From Plantago major (taxonomy: Eukaryota > Streptophyta > Magnoliopsida > Lamiales > Plantaginaceae), in contig CM048841.1 of assembly GCA_026545765.1 (NCBI GenBank), positions 97,731,352-97,795,351 on the forward strand: DNA of 64,000 nt, read 5' to 3'. The notes beneath the pieces were generated by a model. That model saw only the letters and a list, made by a program, of their open reading frames with translations, did no database searches and was not told the origin of the DNA. Shown piece by piece: positions 35,189 through 46,115 of the stretch; positions within the stretch are counted from its first letter, which is position 1, and every line of letters starts with the position of its first letter. The translations under genes were made by a program, and so were the position numbers.

Positions 35189-36543
35189 ATGACCGGGAGC
35201 GATAGTCAGAACCAGCACGAGGCCCCAGGTTATAATGACGCAGTAGATTTAGGGATCGGGTCCGTGGATCTGACCTCGTTCGCGAGAGATTTTGTGGAGC
35301 TTGGGTCGTCCAGAGATTACGATCTTTGAGCACGGAGTTATGCGGGTTGCAGGCGACGCTTTGATGGACCGGGGTGACCTTGCTAGGACTAGGTCGTTAG
35401 TCCAATCTCGGACTATAGGTGGCATTGGGACATCCTGGGATCCGAGCGAATCTGGAGCGGGAAGGCGACAGCGGTCGGGAGGCTGATGAAGTCGAGATGT
35501 TCGAGGCTGGGGTGGAGGACCGTGTTGTAGCGAAAACAGGTCCGTCCAAGCCAAGCACATCCGGGAGACCTGAAGGTGTCATCGAGGAGGAAGAAGATGG
35601 TGAGGAAGAGGAATATGAGGGCGAGGAGGAAGAAGGAGAAGGATCTCCTGTCGCTCGTCCCCCTAGACGATCCAGTCGACGGATTGCACTACACCCTGCA
35701 GCGCCCGTTCAGTCCAATCTTCTATTAATTGAAGGTCGTGGTGCCAAGGCGGCAAGGATCAAATTTCCTCGTCCCGCATCCGCAGTGGTGATAGCAGATG
35801 AGTTCGGAGAGCTAAACGCGGACGGGCTTCTTCCTACCTGTCCATCGAGGGTCAAACCTGAGGAGATTCCGGAATGGAGGCGAAAGTGGAAGATCCCCAA
35901 GTCCGTAGAAATAATGATCCCTGAACCCGGGCATGCATTCTATAACCCTCCCGCTGGATATATGAGCGTGCATGAGGTGGCCTTTTCCTGTGGATGGAAG
36001 ATCCCCATTGCCACAGAACTGAAAAACATTCTGAACCATATTGGTATAGGTCCGAGTCAGGTTATCCCCAAGTCCCTGGGTAACCTTATTTGCTTTGTAG
36101 TTTTTTGTAAGAAGAAAGGGCAGCCCGTAAATTTTGAGAACTTTAGGCAGCTCTTCCATGTCTCGTTCAGTCCGGGGAATCCACTATTCTATACTTTCAT
36201 GAATAGGAAACCCTACAATTTTATCTCGGACTCTATTTCGTCGTTGGGGTCAAAGTGGTGGGATAGGTACATTTTTGTACGGATGGCTCTGAAACCAGGG
36301 GAGTCCGAGAGGCAGCGAGAGCAGTGGAGACTGCCAACAAAATTCCTAAGGGAGAGTATCCCGGATTGGCGTCCCCTTCCGAAGAACGTGACTCCGTGGG
36401 TGGCAGCAATCCACAAAAAGCATGACCCACCTACTTATCCGTTTCACGGATTAATCTGTCAGCCACTTCCCTATCTGTGCGGACTAACGGGCGCAGTGGA
36501 TGTAGGAGGGAAGACGGACTTTAGTAAGGATTCGTTGACTTGA
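35189..36543 (+). pseudogene. Transposase_28 (putative gypsy-type) retroelement protein, frameshifted at the N-terminus
   Basis: From ATG 35189 the frame starts MTGSDSQNQHEAPGYND and ends at a TGA near 35328. Related sequence continues in a second frame (about 35330-35460, HGVMRVAGDALMDRGDLART) and then in the long frame to 36543. The long frame has an acidic Glu/Gly-rich region (residues about 55-75 from 35419), a basic RRSSRRIALHP, then the conserved core: EIPEWRRKWKIP, PPAGYMSVHEVAFSCGWKIP, and NILNHIGIGPSQVIPKS to YIFVRMALKPG. This matches the plant domain annotated as putative gypsy-type transposon (PF04195). Biochemical function is not known. Codon use is GC-richer than in its neighbours. 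At least two frame changes near 35325 and 35460 speak for decay. Confidence 0.75.
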
Positions 36544-36677
36544 AACTTGGCGTTCTTTCTTCTTCGATATACTCTATTAGGATTACGTATTTCCGCAATT
36601 CTGATAATTCTTCTCTAACCCGTCTGTATCTAACGCCTTTGGTTTATTGTGCAGCTCATTGGTTCGACTACATCGAT
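36544..36677. other. Tail of the Transposase_28 element up to the duplication edge
   Basis: Contains a possible acceptor (TTATTGTGCAG at 36646-36656), so the protein gene may once have had a further exon. Homology to 54290 and beyond begins at about 36677. Confidence 0.4.
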
Positions 36678-37868
36678 CATGAGCCCTAGTTTTCCCAGCT
36701 TAGGGGAGGAAGAACATGAATAAGCTGGTAAAACAAATTCGTTGAGCGAATTGATCCCATTATTTGAAAAAGTTCAAACTTAAACTAAATATTCAGCTTC
36801 ATGTTACTTTATCAAGATATGTTCAAACATGAAATTGTATGATTTGAATGTTAACCCGCTATGACCCTATTTTAAGGCATACAGAGTACACATCGATTAT
36901 AGAATGACATGTGTTGGACATTGAGATATCTTGCCTTTTTGTACTATTGATTCATTCACCTCAGTAAAATATGGTTCCAATGCTAAGTACAATACAAGAA
37001 AATGGCAAGATAAAACAGTTGGTACTCCTGAAGAGTAATGTATGTCATACAAGGCATAGATATCTGAACTATAATAGATGGCCTATATGAAATGAAATGG
37101 TAACTCCAAAAATATTCAGATATCAATTATCAGTACTGACTTGAAAAATCTAAGAAAGAGATTTGATACCGGTATATACTTGGAACCAAAATATTTTATA
37201 AGCATATGCAAAATCGATGGACAAAGATAATTCAGATACATGATGGATGAAGTTCGCAATGAAGCACTTTACGTTCAACATATAATGTTGATAATGTCGA
37301 TCAACAAATTGTCCAGAAGACAATATGAATATGGTGGATATAAAGGAAATGATGCACTCATGAGGGGGAGCAAATACGCACTGTACTCTTTTCCTTGACT
37401 AAGGTTTTTCCCACTGAATTTTTCTTTGCAAGGTTTTTAACGAGGCAGTATTACCAAATCGTATTTTCTTTTAATAAGAATGATGTACTCTTTTTCCTTC
37501 ACTAGACTTTTTCCCACACGATTTTTGCTAGTAAGGTTTTAACGAGGCACATTATCAAGTCAATGAACATTCAAGGGGGAGTGTTATGTAATAATATAAT
37601 GAATGTCCATTAACCTCCTTCACTCCTCCATGAATCCTTTTTGTAACTCTTGTAAGTTACAACACCAATAAATCACCCACACTAATGTGTATTCATTATG
37701 ATGAGATTAAATCTCCTCCTACTTGTAGCCTATAAATATTGGCTCATGATGTATGTTGTAAATACACTTGTATCATTTGATAACATGAATGCAATATTCT
37801 TCTACTCTACTCTCCATTCTTGTTGTTTTTCTTTTCTTTCCTATTAGTTATATATATAATTTCTAACA
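36677..37868 (+). mobile_element. 3' remnant of LARD-type copia element with its 3' LTR (37582-37868)
   Basis: Same sequence as the right end of the element at 50858-56715, shortened by the 1.23-kb deletion. It keeps the region with TTTTTCCCACTGAATTTT and TTTTTAACGAGGCAG, the polypurine tract AAGGGGGAG at about 37573 and an LTR from TGTTATGTAAT to TTCTAACA. The 5' LTR is missing in this copy. Confidence 0.85.
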
Positions 37869-38200
37869 GTAAGTAGTATTATAATATTAATTGATTAGTT
37901 ACTACTTGTGGCAACATGATGTAACAAAGTGATAACATGGTTACACACCCAATCGATCCTCACCCACTGAATCCCGTCAAGCATCTGAACAAGAGTAATA
38001 TTAAAATCAACAAATCTGAAACATGAACAATTTTTATGTAAAATTAGATGGAATTTTTGAACTCTCACAAATAAGTATCATAAAATTTTATGATACTTTG
38101 TAGCCAAGGTCTTGAAAAAGGTAAGATTTTCCTAAAATATACGAAAGTCAAGGTTCTTTTGGTTTTTCGAGGTTTTTAGGTTTAGTGGTCTGACCAGCCG
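37869..38200. other. Flank between LARD LTR and motif-rich element
   Basis: AT-rich, non-coding; identical in arrangement to 56716-57050. Nothing recognisable. Confidence 0.5.
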
Positions 38201-38219
38201 AGTTTTTTAAAAAACCGCC

Positions 38220-40090
38220 GAGACACACACTTTTCGTTATGCTTTTAATAGATTATGTTATGGTTTTAAGTTGTTAGCATTTAAAATTTCAGTTACAGTT
38301 TTAACGTATTTTGTTAATGTTTTAAGAGATAATATGATGGTTTTAATGCGTCAATATTATATGTTTGAGTTATAGTTTTAACCTATGTTGTTAATTTTTT
38401 AAGAAATGGGTTGATAGTTTTAAGGAGCTACATGGTAGTTATAAGATGGTTTATTATAGTTTTAAGTGGCAATTTAATTTTATTAAACCACAATATGGTC
38501 TTTAATTTTTTATCCATAATTTAAGTAGAAAATGCTTTGTATGCTAGATTTTCTATATAAACTATATAAAAATTCTGTTTACTAAAAAGTTTTACACTTT
38601 TAATTTTTTAATACATTTAATTTTTTAATATAAAATACGCTTTGCGCAATATCTATTTCAACTTGTGAGCTTATAATCCTATGACGGTAACTTCTAGGTA
38701 TGTATCATTCTAATATTCTTCTATTTTTTTTGTTCAATTTAAATACTATGTATTATAATTTTATTCTCAGATTGCGTAGGGGACTACTAAGGTGTGCAAT
38801 TTGGGATAATAGGATGTCGATGTCTTACTTATTCTTGTTTAGTAATATATAGGAAATCTTTTAAACCCTTATATCTGTAGAGCTATTTTAAGTCTAATTT
38901 AAGCGTATCAAATAATCCTCGCATGTACCTAGCTTTCGGCATTCATCCTAGGGCAGTCAGGCAAGGATAGCAGAAGGTAACACAATTATAGAACATGGTT
39001 AGTAAGGGATTATAAGGTACTAAAACAAACAAATAAGGAGTACCATTAAATGAGTATAAAAGTTTCAGGAATGCCATTAAAACATCAATAAACAAGCTTA
39101 AAATAAGTTACTTGAAACATTCAGTCATTACAATATTAAAACATTCAGTCATCCTAAGGTTTTAAAACATCTATTCTCATATAAAAAAAAATTATAAGTA
39201 TATTGGTCCAGCAAGCTTCAAATCCGTCTTCATCACCACAGTCTTTCATGCAATAATCAAATGCCTTATTGAATTCAATATCAGTATTAAGTCGTCCAAA
39301 TTAATGTGCTATAGCATTATGCTGAATATGCCACAAACACAGCATACGCCTAGGTCTTTGACCAAAAACCTACAGTCAATTATTAAAACACTCAATAAAA
39401 CATTGATACTTAAAACTATAACAAACCATATTAAAATCATAACAATTCCTATTAAACAGTAGCAATATATCTTAAAACCATAACATAGTAGAAACATGCA
39501 ACAAAAGCTAAAAACCACGACAATGGTTGTTAAAACTATAAATGTGCCTCTTAAATCCATTACAATTTTTCCTAAAACCATTACAATTTTTCTTAAAACT
39601 ATAACAGTGTCTCTTAAAAACATAACAGTGCCTCTTAAAAACATAATAGAGCAAAAATGTAACACATGCTTGAAACAGTAACATTGATGCTTAAAACTAT
39701 AGTATGGACTCTTATAACCATAACAAATACCTTAAAACTATAACAAAGCCTTTGTCAAAATGAAATCATAAATATTTTAACACAAACTAAAAACATTAAC
39801 ATTGATGCTTAAAACTACAACAAAGGGTCTTAAAACAATAACATATGAGATTTAAACAATAACAGACAGAAACATACTCATAATCTAAAAACAATAATAT
39901 TGATGCTTAACTGTAACAACGGCCCTTAAAACCATAACAATACCTCTTAAAATTATAATAAAACATTTTAAAAAAACAAATTACAAATATACTAGAACAT
40001 GCTAAAATCAGTAACTTTACTGCTTAAAACTATAATAATATAGGTCTTAAACTATAATACATGCGATTAAATCAATAATGTAAAGAAAGA
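38220..40090. mobile_element. AT-rich element with inverted clusters of a TTAAAACYATAAC motif (copy 1)
   Basis: On the left (38239-38470) GTTTTAA recurs about nine times at 20-45 bp spacing, mostly within GTTATRGTTTTAA. On the right (39050-40080) the reverse complement, CTTAAAACTATAACA, recurs some thirty times, partly within ACATTGATGCTTAAAACTA. A non-repetitive core (38640-39050) lies between. Inverted clusters of short repeats suggest a foldback-like or subterminal-repeat DNA transposon without its own transposase. Terminal repeats and target duplications could not be fixed. Confidence 0.55.
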
Positions 40091-40287
40091 AAATTATAGA
40101 GACTGAGTAATGCTTTTTGAGATGCATTTTATTCATCACACTCTTGCCTATTTATAGGCAGATTGTTCCGACAACAATCATTCATCATTCTCAATTTTCA
40201 ACTCATATACCATGCACGTACTATTTGTGTACTATGCATTCCTATTCCGTACTATGCATCATATTCATGATAGTGACATTTACCTTT
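40091..40287 (-). repeat. Possible remnant of a copia LTR, minus strand
   Basis: On the minus strand it contains CTGCCTATAAATAGGCAAG, then AATAAAATGCATC, a TATA box and leader in LTR style. It may be the rest of the 3' LTR of copia element D, separated from its polypurine tract by the gypsy-type LTR at 40288-41602. No second copy is available inside the window to prove this. Confidence 0.35.
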
Positions 40288-41602
40288 TGTTAGTCTTTGA
40301 CCATAGTTTTATAGTGTTTTTGTACGTTTTTATGCTTTGGTGCTTTATTTGTGTGTAGAAGGTGAAAATCGGAGCGAAAAATTTGGTTCTAGATCTTTGA
40401 ATGTAGAGTAATGCAAAAAACGGAAGTGGATTCGGAGTTCGGACGAAGATTTGAGAGCCGTTTTAGCGAAGCTTGCAAAAGTGAAGTTTTACGGAGCGGT
40501 CTAGCCATTTTGGCCATAACTCTCTCATATCATGTTAGATTGACCTGAGGTCAGTGGCCACGGAAAGATAATTCAAAGATCTACAATTTTTCATTTTGGA
40601 CACATCGGCAAATTCTGTCTGTGGAAAAAGTTACAGAGGTTTTACGATCGCCGCGGAGAGATTTTGCGAGAGCAATTTGGGAGCCTAAACAGCGGCTCGC
40701 CGGGGCGAGCTATTTTGCTCGCCACGGCGAGATTTGCGATAAAACTTCACAGATTCAGCGAAAAAATGCCTTTTTAGGTTAGAATTAGGTCTTCATTTTG
40801 CCATAACTTCATATACTTGATTTTTTCATAGAAAAAGAGGCTCCTAGACATTATTCTTGATATTGAAACACATTGGAGCTTGGTTTTCATCTTTGATTGA
40901 AGGATTGATATCAAATTCCTGATTATTGTGGTAATTCTCTATTGTTTATCTCTTTACAATTCGTTCTTGTTCTTGTTGTCGAATTGTATGAGCTTGCATG
41001 CGATTATCATTCTGTTTATGTTTAACATTAGCAATATCTTGAATTCTTTGATCCTTGCTTCTATCATGAGTAGCTAAACCACTCCGAACACGATAGTTAT
41101 GGTATTGTATATTCGTTTCTAGGGTTTTGGATTCAATCATACAAGTTCGTCTAGTTCAAAATCTTCGTAAAACCTTCAATCCAATAAGCTAGTTCAAGAC
41201 TTTCAAAATCGTTTTCGGTTAAGGATCGTGGATTGACAACCCACGATTACTCTAGTTTGAAATATTCAAATAACGATTGGTTGAATTGGATTGATTGATT
41301 TCTGTACGCCGACCGTGTGACAAATATGAATGATTGCCCTAGAACGAATTAGCATTACTTGATCATTACTACTGTGTTCATCTTCTCTCATTGTTAAAAA
41401 CCTTTATTTGCTTTATCTTATTCTAGTTTTTAGAAACAACCATCTTACAAATCAATCTATTTTCACAAGTAACTGTTTGCTTTCAAACCGTTGTGGTAGC
41501 TTAATTGGTTCCTTAGCGAATGATCATGTGGTTAGCATTATCTGTCTACAACAACTGCTTACTACTTGTTTTCTAAGTAATAATTTGAGCACATCAATAA
41601 CA
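40288..41602 (+). mobile_element. Gypsy-type solo LTR (copy 1)
   Basis: From TGTTAGTCTTTGACC to ATCAATAACA, about 1.3 kb. The first third is related to the LTR of gypsy element A: both hold GGATTCGGAGTTCGGACGAA and CCATAACTYTCTCATAT. It carries a GC-rich hairpin at about 40697-40733. The right part (CCTTAGCGAAYGATC) resembles Athila-type LTR ends. No target duplication is found, so the borders are approximate. Confidence 0.55.
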
Positions 41603-41748
41603 CTCCCCCTTAAATGTACATCATGAATTTTGATGATATGCATGAAATGCTGCCTCGTTAAAAACCTTGCTAAAGAAAAACCCAGTGGGAAAAAACCTTA
41701 GCGAAGGAAAAGAGTACAGCGCATATTTCACTCCCCCTCATGGTTACA

Positions 41749-42165
41749 TTACTTTATTTCCCGCAGATGCCTCATGCCGATCGCATGTCTTAGTTTCTCG
41801 AATGTCGAAGTAGGGAGTGATTTGGTGAATAAGTCTGCCAAATTTTCACTTGAGCGGATCAGTTGCACATGAATCTGATTCTCCTGTTGTTGTTCATGAG
41901 TGAAGAAGAATTTAGGTAGGATATGTTTTGTCCTATCACCTTTGATGAAACCTTCCTTTAACTGAGAAACGCAAGCTGCATTATCTTCGTAGATTATAGT
42001 CGGGGAGTTTTCAATTGTAGGGAGCCCGCACATTTGTCGAATGTGGCGAGTGATGGATCTCAACCAAATGCATTCACGACTTGCTTCATGGATTGCTAAG
42101 AGCTCTGCATGATTAGAAGAAGTACCAACCATTGTTTGCTTTACAGACCGCCAAGAAATAGTCAT
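41749..42165 (-). pseudogene. Copia D RNase H (copy 1)
   Basis: Open frame with TISWRSVKQTMVGTSSNHAE, LLAIHEASRECIWLR, IYEDNAACVSQLKEGFIKGD and LADLFTKSLPTSTF. The RNase H acidic residues (Glu in HAE, Asp in YEDN) are in place. It is separated from RT by stops between 42166 and 42286. Confidence 0.88.
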
Positions 42166-42285
42166 ACCTCCACAGGTGAATACATAACCTGTTTGAGATC
42201 AACCATTATGAGGATCAGACAAATTTCCAGCATATGCGTAACCATTTAATCTTGAGGTAGAGGAGTCGGGATAATACAACCCCAT

Positions 42286-43512
42286 TTATTTTGTTCCTTG
42301 AAGGTATCGTAAGGGGTTTTTTATCCCGTTCCAATGCCTTTGAGTTGGAGAAGAAATGTATCTTGCTAATAAGTTTACAGCAAATACTATATCTGGCCTT
42401 GTATTTGTAGCAAGATACATCAGTGCACTGATTGCACTTAGATATGGTGTTTGGGGGCCTAGTAGTTCTTCATCATCGTCACAAGGTCGGAATGGATCAT
42501 TCTCGACATTCAGTGATCGTACTACCATTGGCGTACTCAATTGATGTGCATTTCCCATATTGAATCTTTCCAACACTTTTGTTGTGTACGTTAGTTGATG
42601 CAGGAAAACACCGCCCTTTAAGTGCTCAATCTGAAGACCTAAAACAAATTTTGTTTTCCCAAGGTCTTTCATTTCAAATTCGTTTTTCAGCAAGCACACG
42701 GCCTTTGATAACTCTCTTGGAGTTCCAATAATGTTCAAGTCGTCTACATATACAGCGATCGTGACGAACTCAGATCCAGATCTTTTGATAAACACACATG
42801 GACATATGGGATCATTTTTGTAACCTTCTTTGATCAAGAATGTACTCAAACGATTGTACCACGTGGCATCATCGAATGATACAAGTCTTGGATATCTAAC
42901 TCGCCAATTAATTCTTGATAACGTTCTCTATTTTTTTTTTGACAAATAGGCCAGTAGTCGTTGACGTTTTCCCAAAATTTTTCCACATTCGATCGGATTG
43001 TTTTAATCCGTACAAAGACTTGTTCAGTTTTATTGAGTACATTTCTCGAGATCCACTGTGTGTTTCAGGTATCTTGAAACCATCTGGAATTCTCATTAAA
43101 TTTTCTTTTCCAATGAGTCATACAAATAGGCAGTGACCACATCCATTAGATGCATTTCCAACTTTTCACGTACATCCAAGCTTATCAAGTAGCGAAAAGT
43201 GATCCCGTCTACAACTGGAGAATATGTTTCTTCATAATCAATACCAGGTCTTTGGGTAAAACCTTGTGCGACAAGCCTTGCTTTGTATCTTACAATCTCA
43301 TTTTTATCATTCCTCTTTCGCACAAAAACCCATTTGTTTCCCACTGGTTTTACATCCTTTGGTGCTTGGATTATATGTCCAAACACCTTTCGTTTCGCAA
43401 GAGATTCCAACTCTGCGTTTATTGCCTCCTTCCACTTAGGCCAGTCCTTTCTTTGCTTAGACTCATCAAATGAGGTAGGCTCTGAATCTTCATGATTCTT
43501 ATTTTCTCTCAT
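42286..43512 (-). pseudogene. Copia D reverse transcriptase (copy 1), with a 124-bp insertion
   Basis: Starts after a linker with DWPKWKEAINAELESLAKRK, then NKWVFVRKRNDKNEIVRYKA, MDVVTAYLYDSLEKKI and, after the insertion, the catalytic IAVYVDDLNIIG. Relative to the copy at 61147-62280 it has a lost base near 43096 and the 124-bp insertion at 42863-42986, which shifts the frame between QSDRMW and YNRLSTF. Clearly dead. Confidence 0.9.
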
Positions 43513-43563
43513 GATATCAAGTGCTATGTTATAAGCAAATATATCGTCGACGTTTATTTCATT

Positions 43564-44668
43564 TCAGTTCCATCTTTTTCCAGACAATATATAATTAACC
43601 GATATTTCTTCGTTCTCAGGCACCTGAGGTTCTTCTTGAACCTGAACCTTGTTTATTATGTCAATGTGCTTTTGCATCCTCTTTTGGGCAATTTTCTGCG
43701 ATTGCTCCTTTTCTTTTCCGAGGATTTTTATCTTTGGAACCAAAAGGTCTTCCACGCTTCTGGCGTGGGTTAGCCTCATTCTCAGTGGAAGATTGTCCTC
43801 TAGGAATATCAATTCTTACTGGAGCATTTGCAGCTGGAATAAGAGATTTCGTTACCCTTTTAATATCAGTAAATGCATCTGGCAATTGATTTGCAATAAC
43901 TTGCAAATGAATTATGTTTTGAACTTGTTGTTCACATTGCTTTGTTCTTGGATCCAAACTTCTCAATGACATATCTTTCCATGAGATATCCTTTTCCAAC
44001 TTCTTTCTTTCTTCCCCTAATGTTGGGAAATTTCTTTCATCAAAATGACAGTCGGCAAATCTGGCCGTAAATTGATCTCCAGTCAATGGTTCCAAATATC
44101 TTATAATACTTGGAGAATCGTACCCAACATATATCCCCAATCTCCTTTGGGGTCCCATTTTTGTGCGTTGTGGCGGTGAAATAGGCACATATACCGCACA
44201 TCCAAATGTTCTTAGATGGGCGATATTTGGTTCCTGACCTCGAACCATTTGATATGGAGATGTTTGATTATAACATGATGGCCTGATGCGTATAAGCGAT
44301 GTTGCATGTAATATTGCATGCCCCCATGCCGATGTTGGCAACTTTGTTTTTATTAACAATGGTCTTGCAATCAATTGCAGACGTTTTATCAAAGATTCGG
44401 CGAGGCCATTTTGTGTGTGAACATGCGCAACTGAATGTTCAAAATTGATACCAATTGACATGCAATAATCATTAAAGGCTTGTGACGTAAATTCACTAGC
44501 ATTATCAAGACGAATGTTCTTGATTGTATAATCAGGGAATTGTGCTCGCAGTCTTATTATTTGTCCCAATAATTTTGCAAATGCCATATTGCAAGTCGAC
44601 AATAAACATACATGCGACCATTTAGTCGATGCATCGATTAGGACCATAAAGTATCTAAAGGTCCACAT
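43564..44668 (-). pseudogene. Copia D integrase (copy 1)
   Basis: The core has MVLIDASTKWSHVCLLSTC, IRLDNASEFTSQAFNDY and QNGLAESLIKRLQL; the last Asp and Glu keep the 35-residue spacing. Also present are HLRTFGCAVYVPISPP and YVGYDSPSIIRYLEPLTGDQ, then a basic tail with RQKRGRPFGSKDKN. A frame break between protease/zinc part and core near 44650 is shared in kind with the other copy. The last segment overlaps a second frame (43564-43812). Confidence 0.88.
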
Positions 44669-45354
44669 ATGGTGGATGTATTGGTCCGCATATATATATC
44701 CCCCTGAATTCTTTCCAAGAATACGGGATTTTCAAATTTAACTTTGCTTGGTGATGGCCTTGTAATCAATTTCCTTTGAGAACAAGGCGTGCATACTAAT
44801 TCATGGGTTTGTAATATTTTCCTTGTTTTCAAAGGATGTCCGCATGAATTCTCAATAATTTTACGCATCATTGTTGTACTGGGATGTCCCAACCGGTCTT
44901 GCCAAACATTGAATTCAGTAGTAACCCCTTGGTTTACTAAGGCATGAACTTCCACCTTTCGTATCATTGTATCATATAGTCCGGAAGGTAATACGGGTAA
45001 TTTTTCCAATATGTTTTTCTTACCCGATTGAGAAGTTGTAACATACAAGTACTCTCTTCCCTTCTCATTCATTGTCACAATGTGAAATCCGTTTGATCGA
45101 ATATCTTTAACACTCAATAAATTTCTTTGAGACTTAGAGGAATATAATCCCATTTCAATTTTTAACTTTGTTCCTTTCGGCAACAAAATATTGGCTTTCC
45201 CGTAGCCTTTAATTATCTTTGATTTTCCGGAGATTGTATACACATCTGCTTCTCTTAATACCAGGTTCGAGAAATATTTTGCATTATTCAATATGGTGTG
45301 AGTGGTAGCACTATCTGCCAGGCATGTCTCTCCTTTAATGCTTGTGATTGTCAT
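44638..45354 (-). pseudogene. Copia D protease and pre-integrase (copy 1)
   Basis: The protease begins near the frame start with ETCLADSATTHTI, where DSA replaces the usual DSG. The zinc region follows: VWQDRLGHPSTTMMRKI and HELVCTPCSQRKL, an HHCC finger. The frame runs out after IQGDI, where extra TA repeats lie. Confidence 0.85.
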
Positions 45355-45569
45355 TTCAAATATGTTGTTTTTCTATATGCAAGAGAAAACATAAGTAAGA
45401 TTATACATAAAAACTTGGTATATTTAAAAATACAATATATTGCTTACAGAAAAGCAATACATTATCTTACATTGATAAGCACACAAAAGTAAAGAAAATA
45501 CATCAAACAAGTATTTTATAAATCAACCACGCAACCATAATAAAGTAGATGCATCACACCATGCAAATA

Positions 45570-46106
45570 TTAATCGATCAATGCATGTTCGAGTTCATGT
45601 GTTCTTTCTGCAATCAGAAACTCAGTTCTGTCAACGAACTCATCATCTATTTCGACAATATTTGTCTCCACATTGGCCTTTCCTTTGGGGATGCTTTGTA
45701 CCTGACACACCTTCGCAAAATGCCCAGCGTCTCCACAACGGTAACAAATGTTGCTCTCGTTATTACCGGGCTCATATTTATAAGCATTTCTGGAATTATT
45801 TTGACCACGATAGTTGTTTTGATTGTTACCACGGTAACGTTTCATTCCACGACCACGTGTTTGGCCAAAATTTCCACGACCTCGACCACGACCATTTCCT
45901 CCACGCCAGTTACTATGACCACCACGTTTATTTCCACGGCTTTCATTATGACCATTATTTGGTACATAACTATTATATGAAGCCGGATTTATATCATGCG
46001 GGGTATTAGAGTTGGTATTATTTATTTCTGGGCATGGGGCGGAGCCTGTTGGGCGCATATGGTGGCTTTTTAGGAGCAGCTCACTGTTCTTTTCAGCTAC
46101 CAACAA
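45570..46106 (-). pseudogene. Copia D gag C-part with zinc knuckle
   Basis: SHHMRPTGSAPCPEINN is followed by a Gly/Arg/Asn-rich RNA-binding tract (NWRGGNGRGRGRGNFGQ) and the CCHC knuckle CYRCGDAGHFAKVC. The N-part of gag continues across the solo LTR at 47547-47654. Confidence 0.88.
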
Positions 46107-46115
46107 GTGGGTGAG

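Larger units (their letters stand above)
36677..45245 (+). repeat. Segmental duplication, copy 1 (direct)
   Basis: Matches 54289-64000 nearly base for base. Main differences: about 1,234 bp present at 54840-56070 are missing here (junction at 37225). A 124-bp insertion lies at 42863-42986. About 22 bp are missing near 40645. Small replacements occur near 39975-40030 and 40362. The right end of the homology lies beyond what the window shows for copy 2. Confidence 0.92.

Noticed and set aside
35249-35582. Minus-strand frames in the Transposase_28 region
   Set aside because: GC-rich shadow frames without motifs, opposite the recognised protein.
39309-39665. A 118-codon minus-strand hydrophobic frame (again at 58152-58508)
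   Set aside because: It is a translation of the TTAAAACYATAAC motif array; the regular hydrophobic pattern follows from the DNA repeat.
43150-43969. Plus-strand frames of about 100 codons opposite copia D RT and integrase
   Set aside because: Antisense to well-supported RT and integrase; the same frames recur opposite copy 2.
45549-46009. Two plus-strand frames of 142-143 codons rich in Thr/Ile or His/Asp
   Set aside because: They are antisense shadows of the Gly/Arg-rich gag of copia D.
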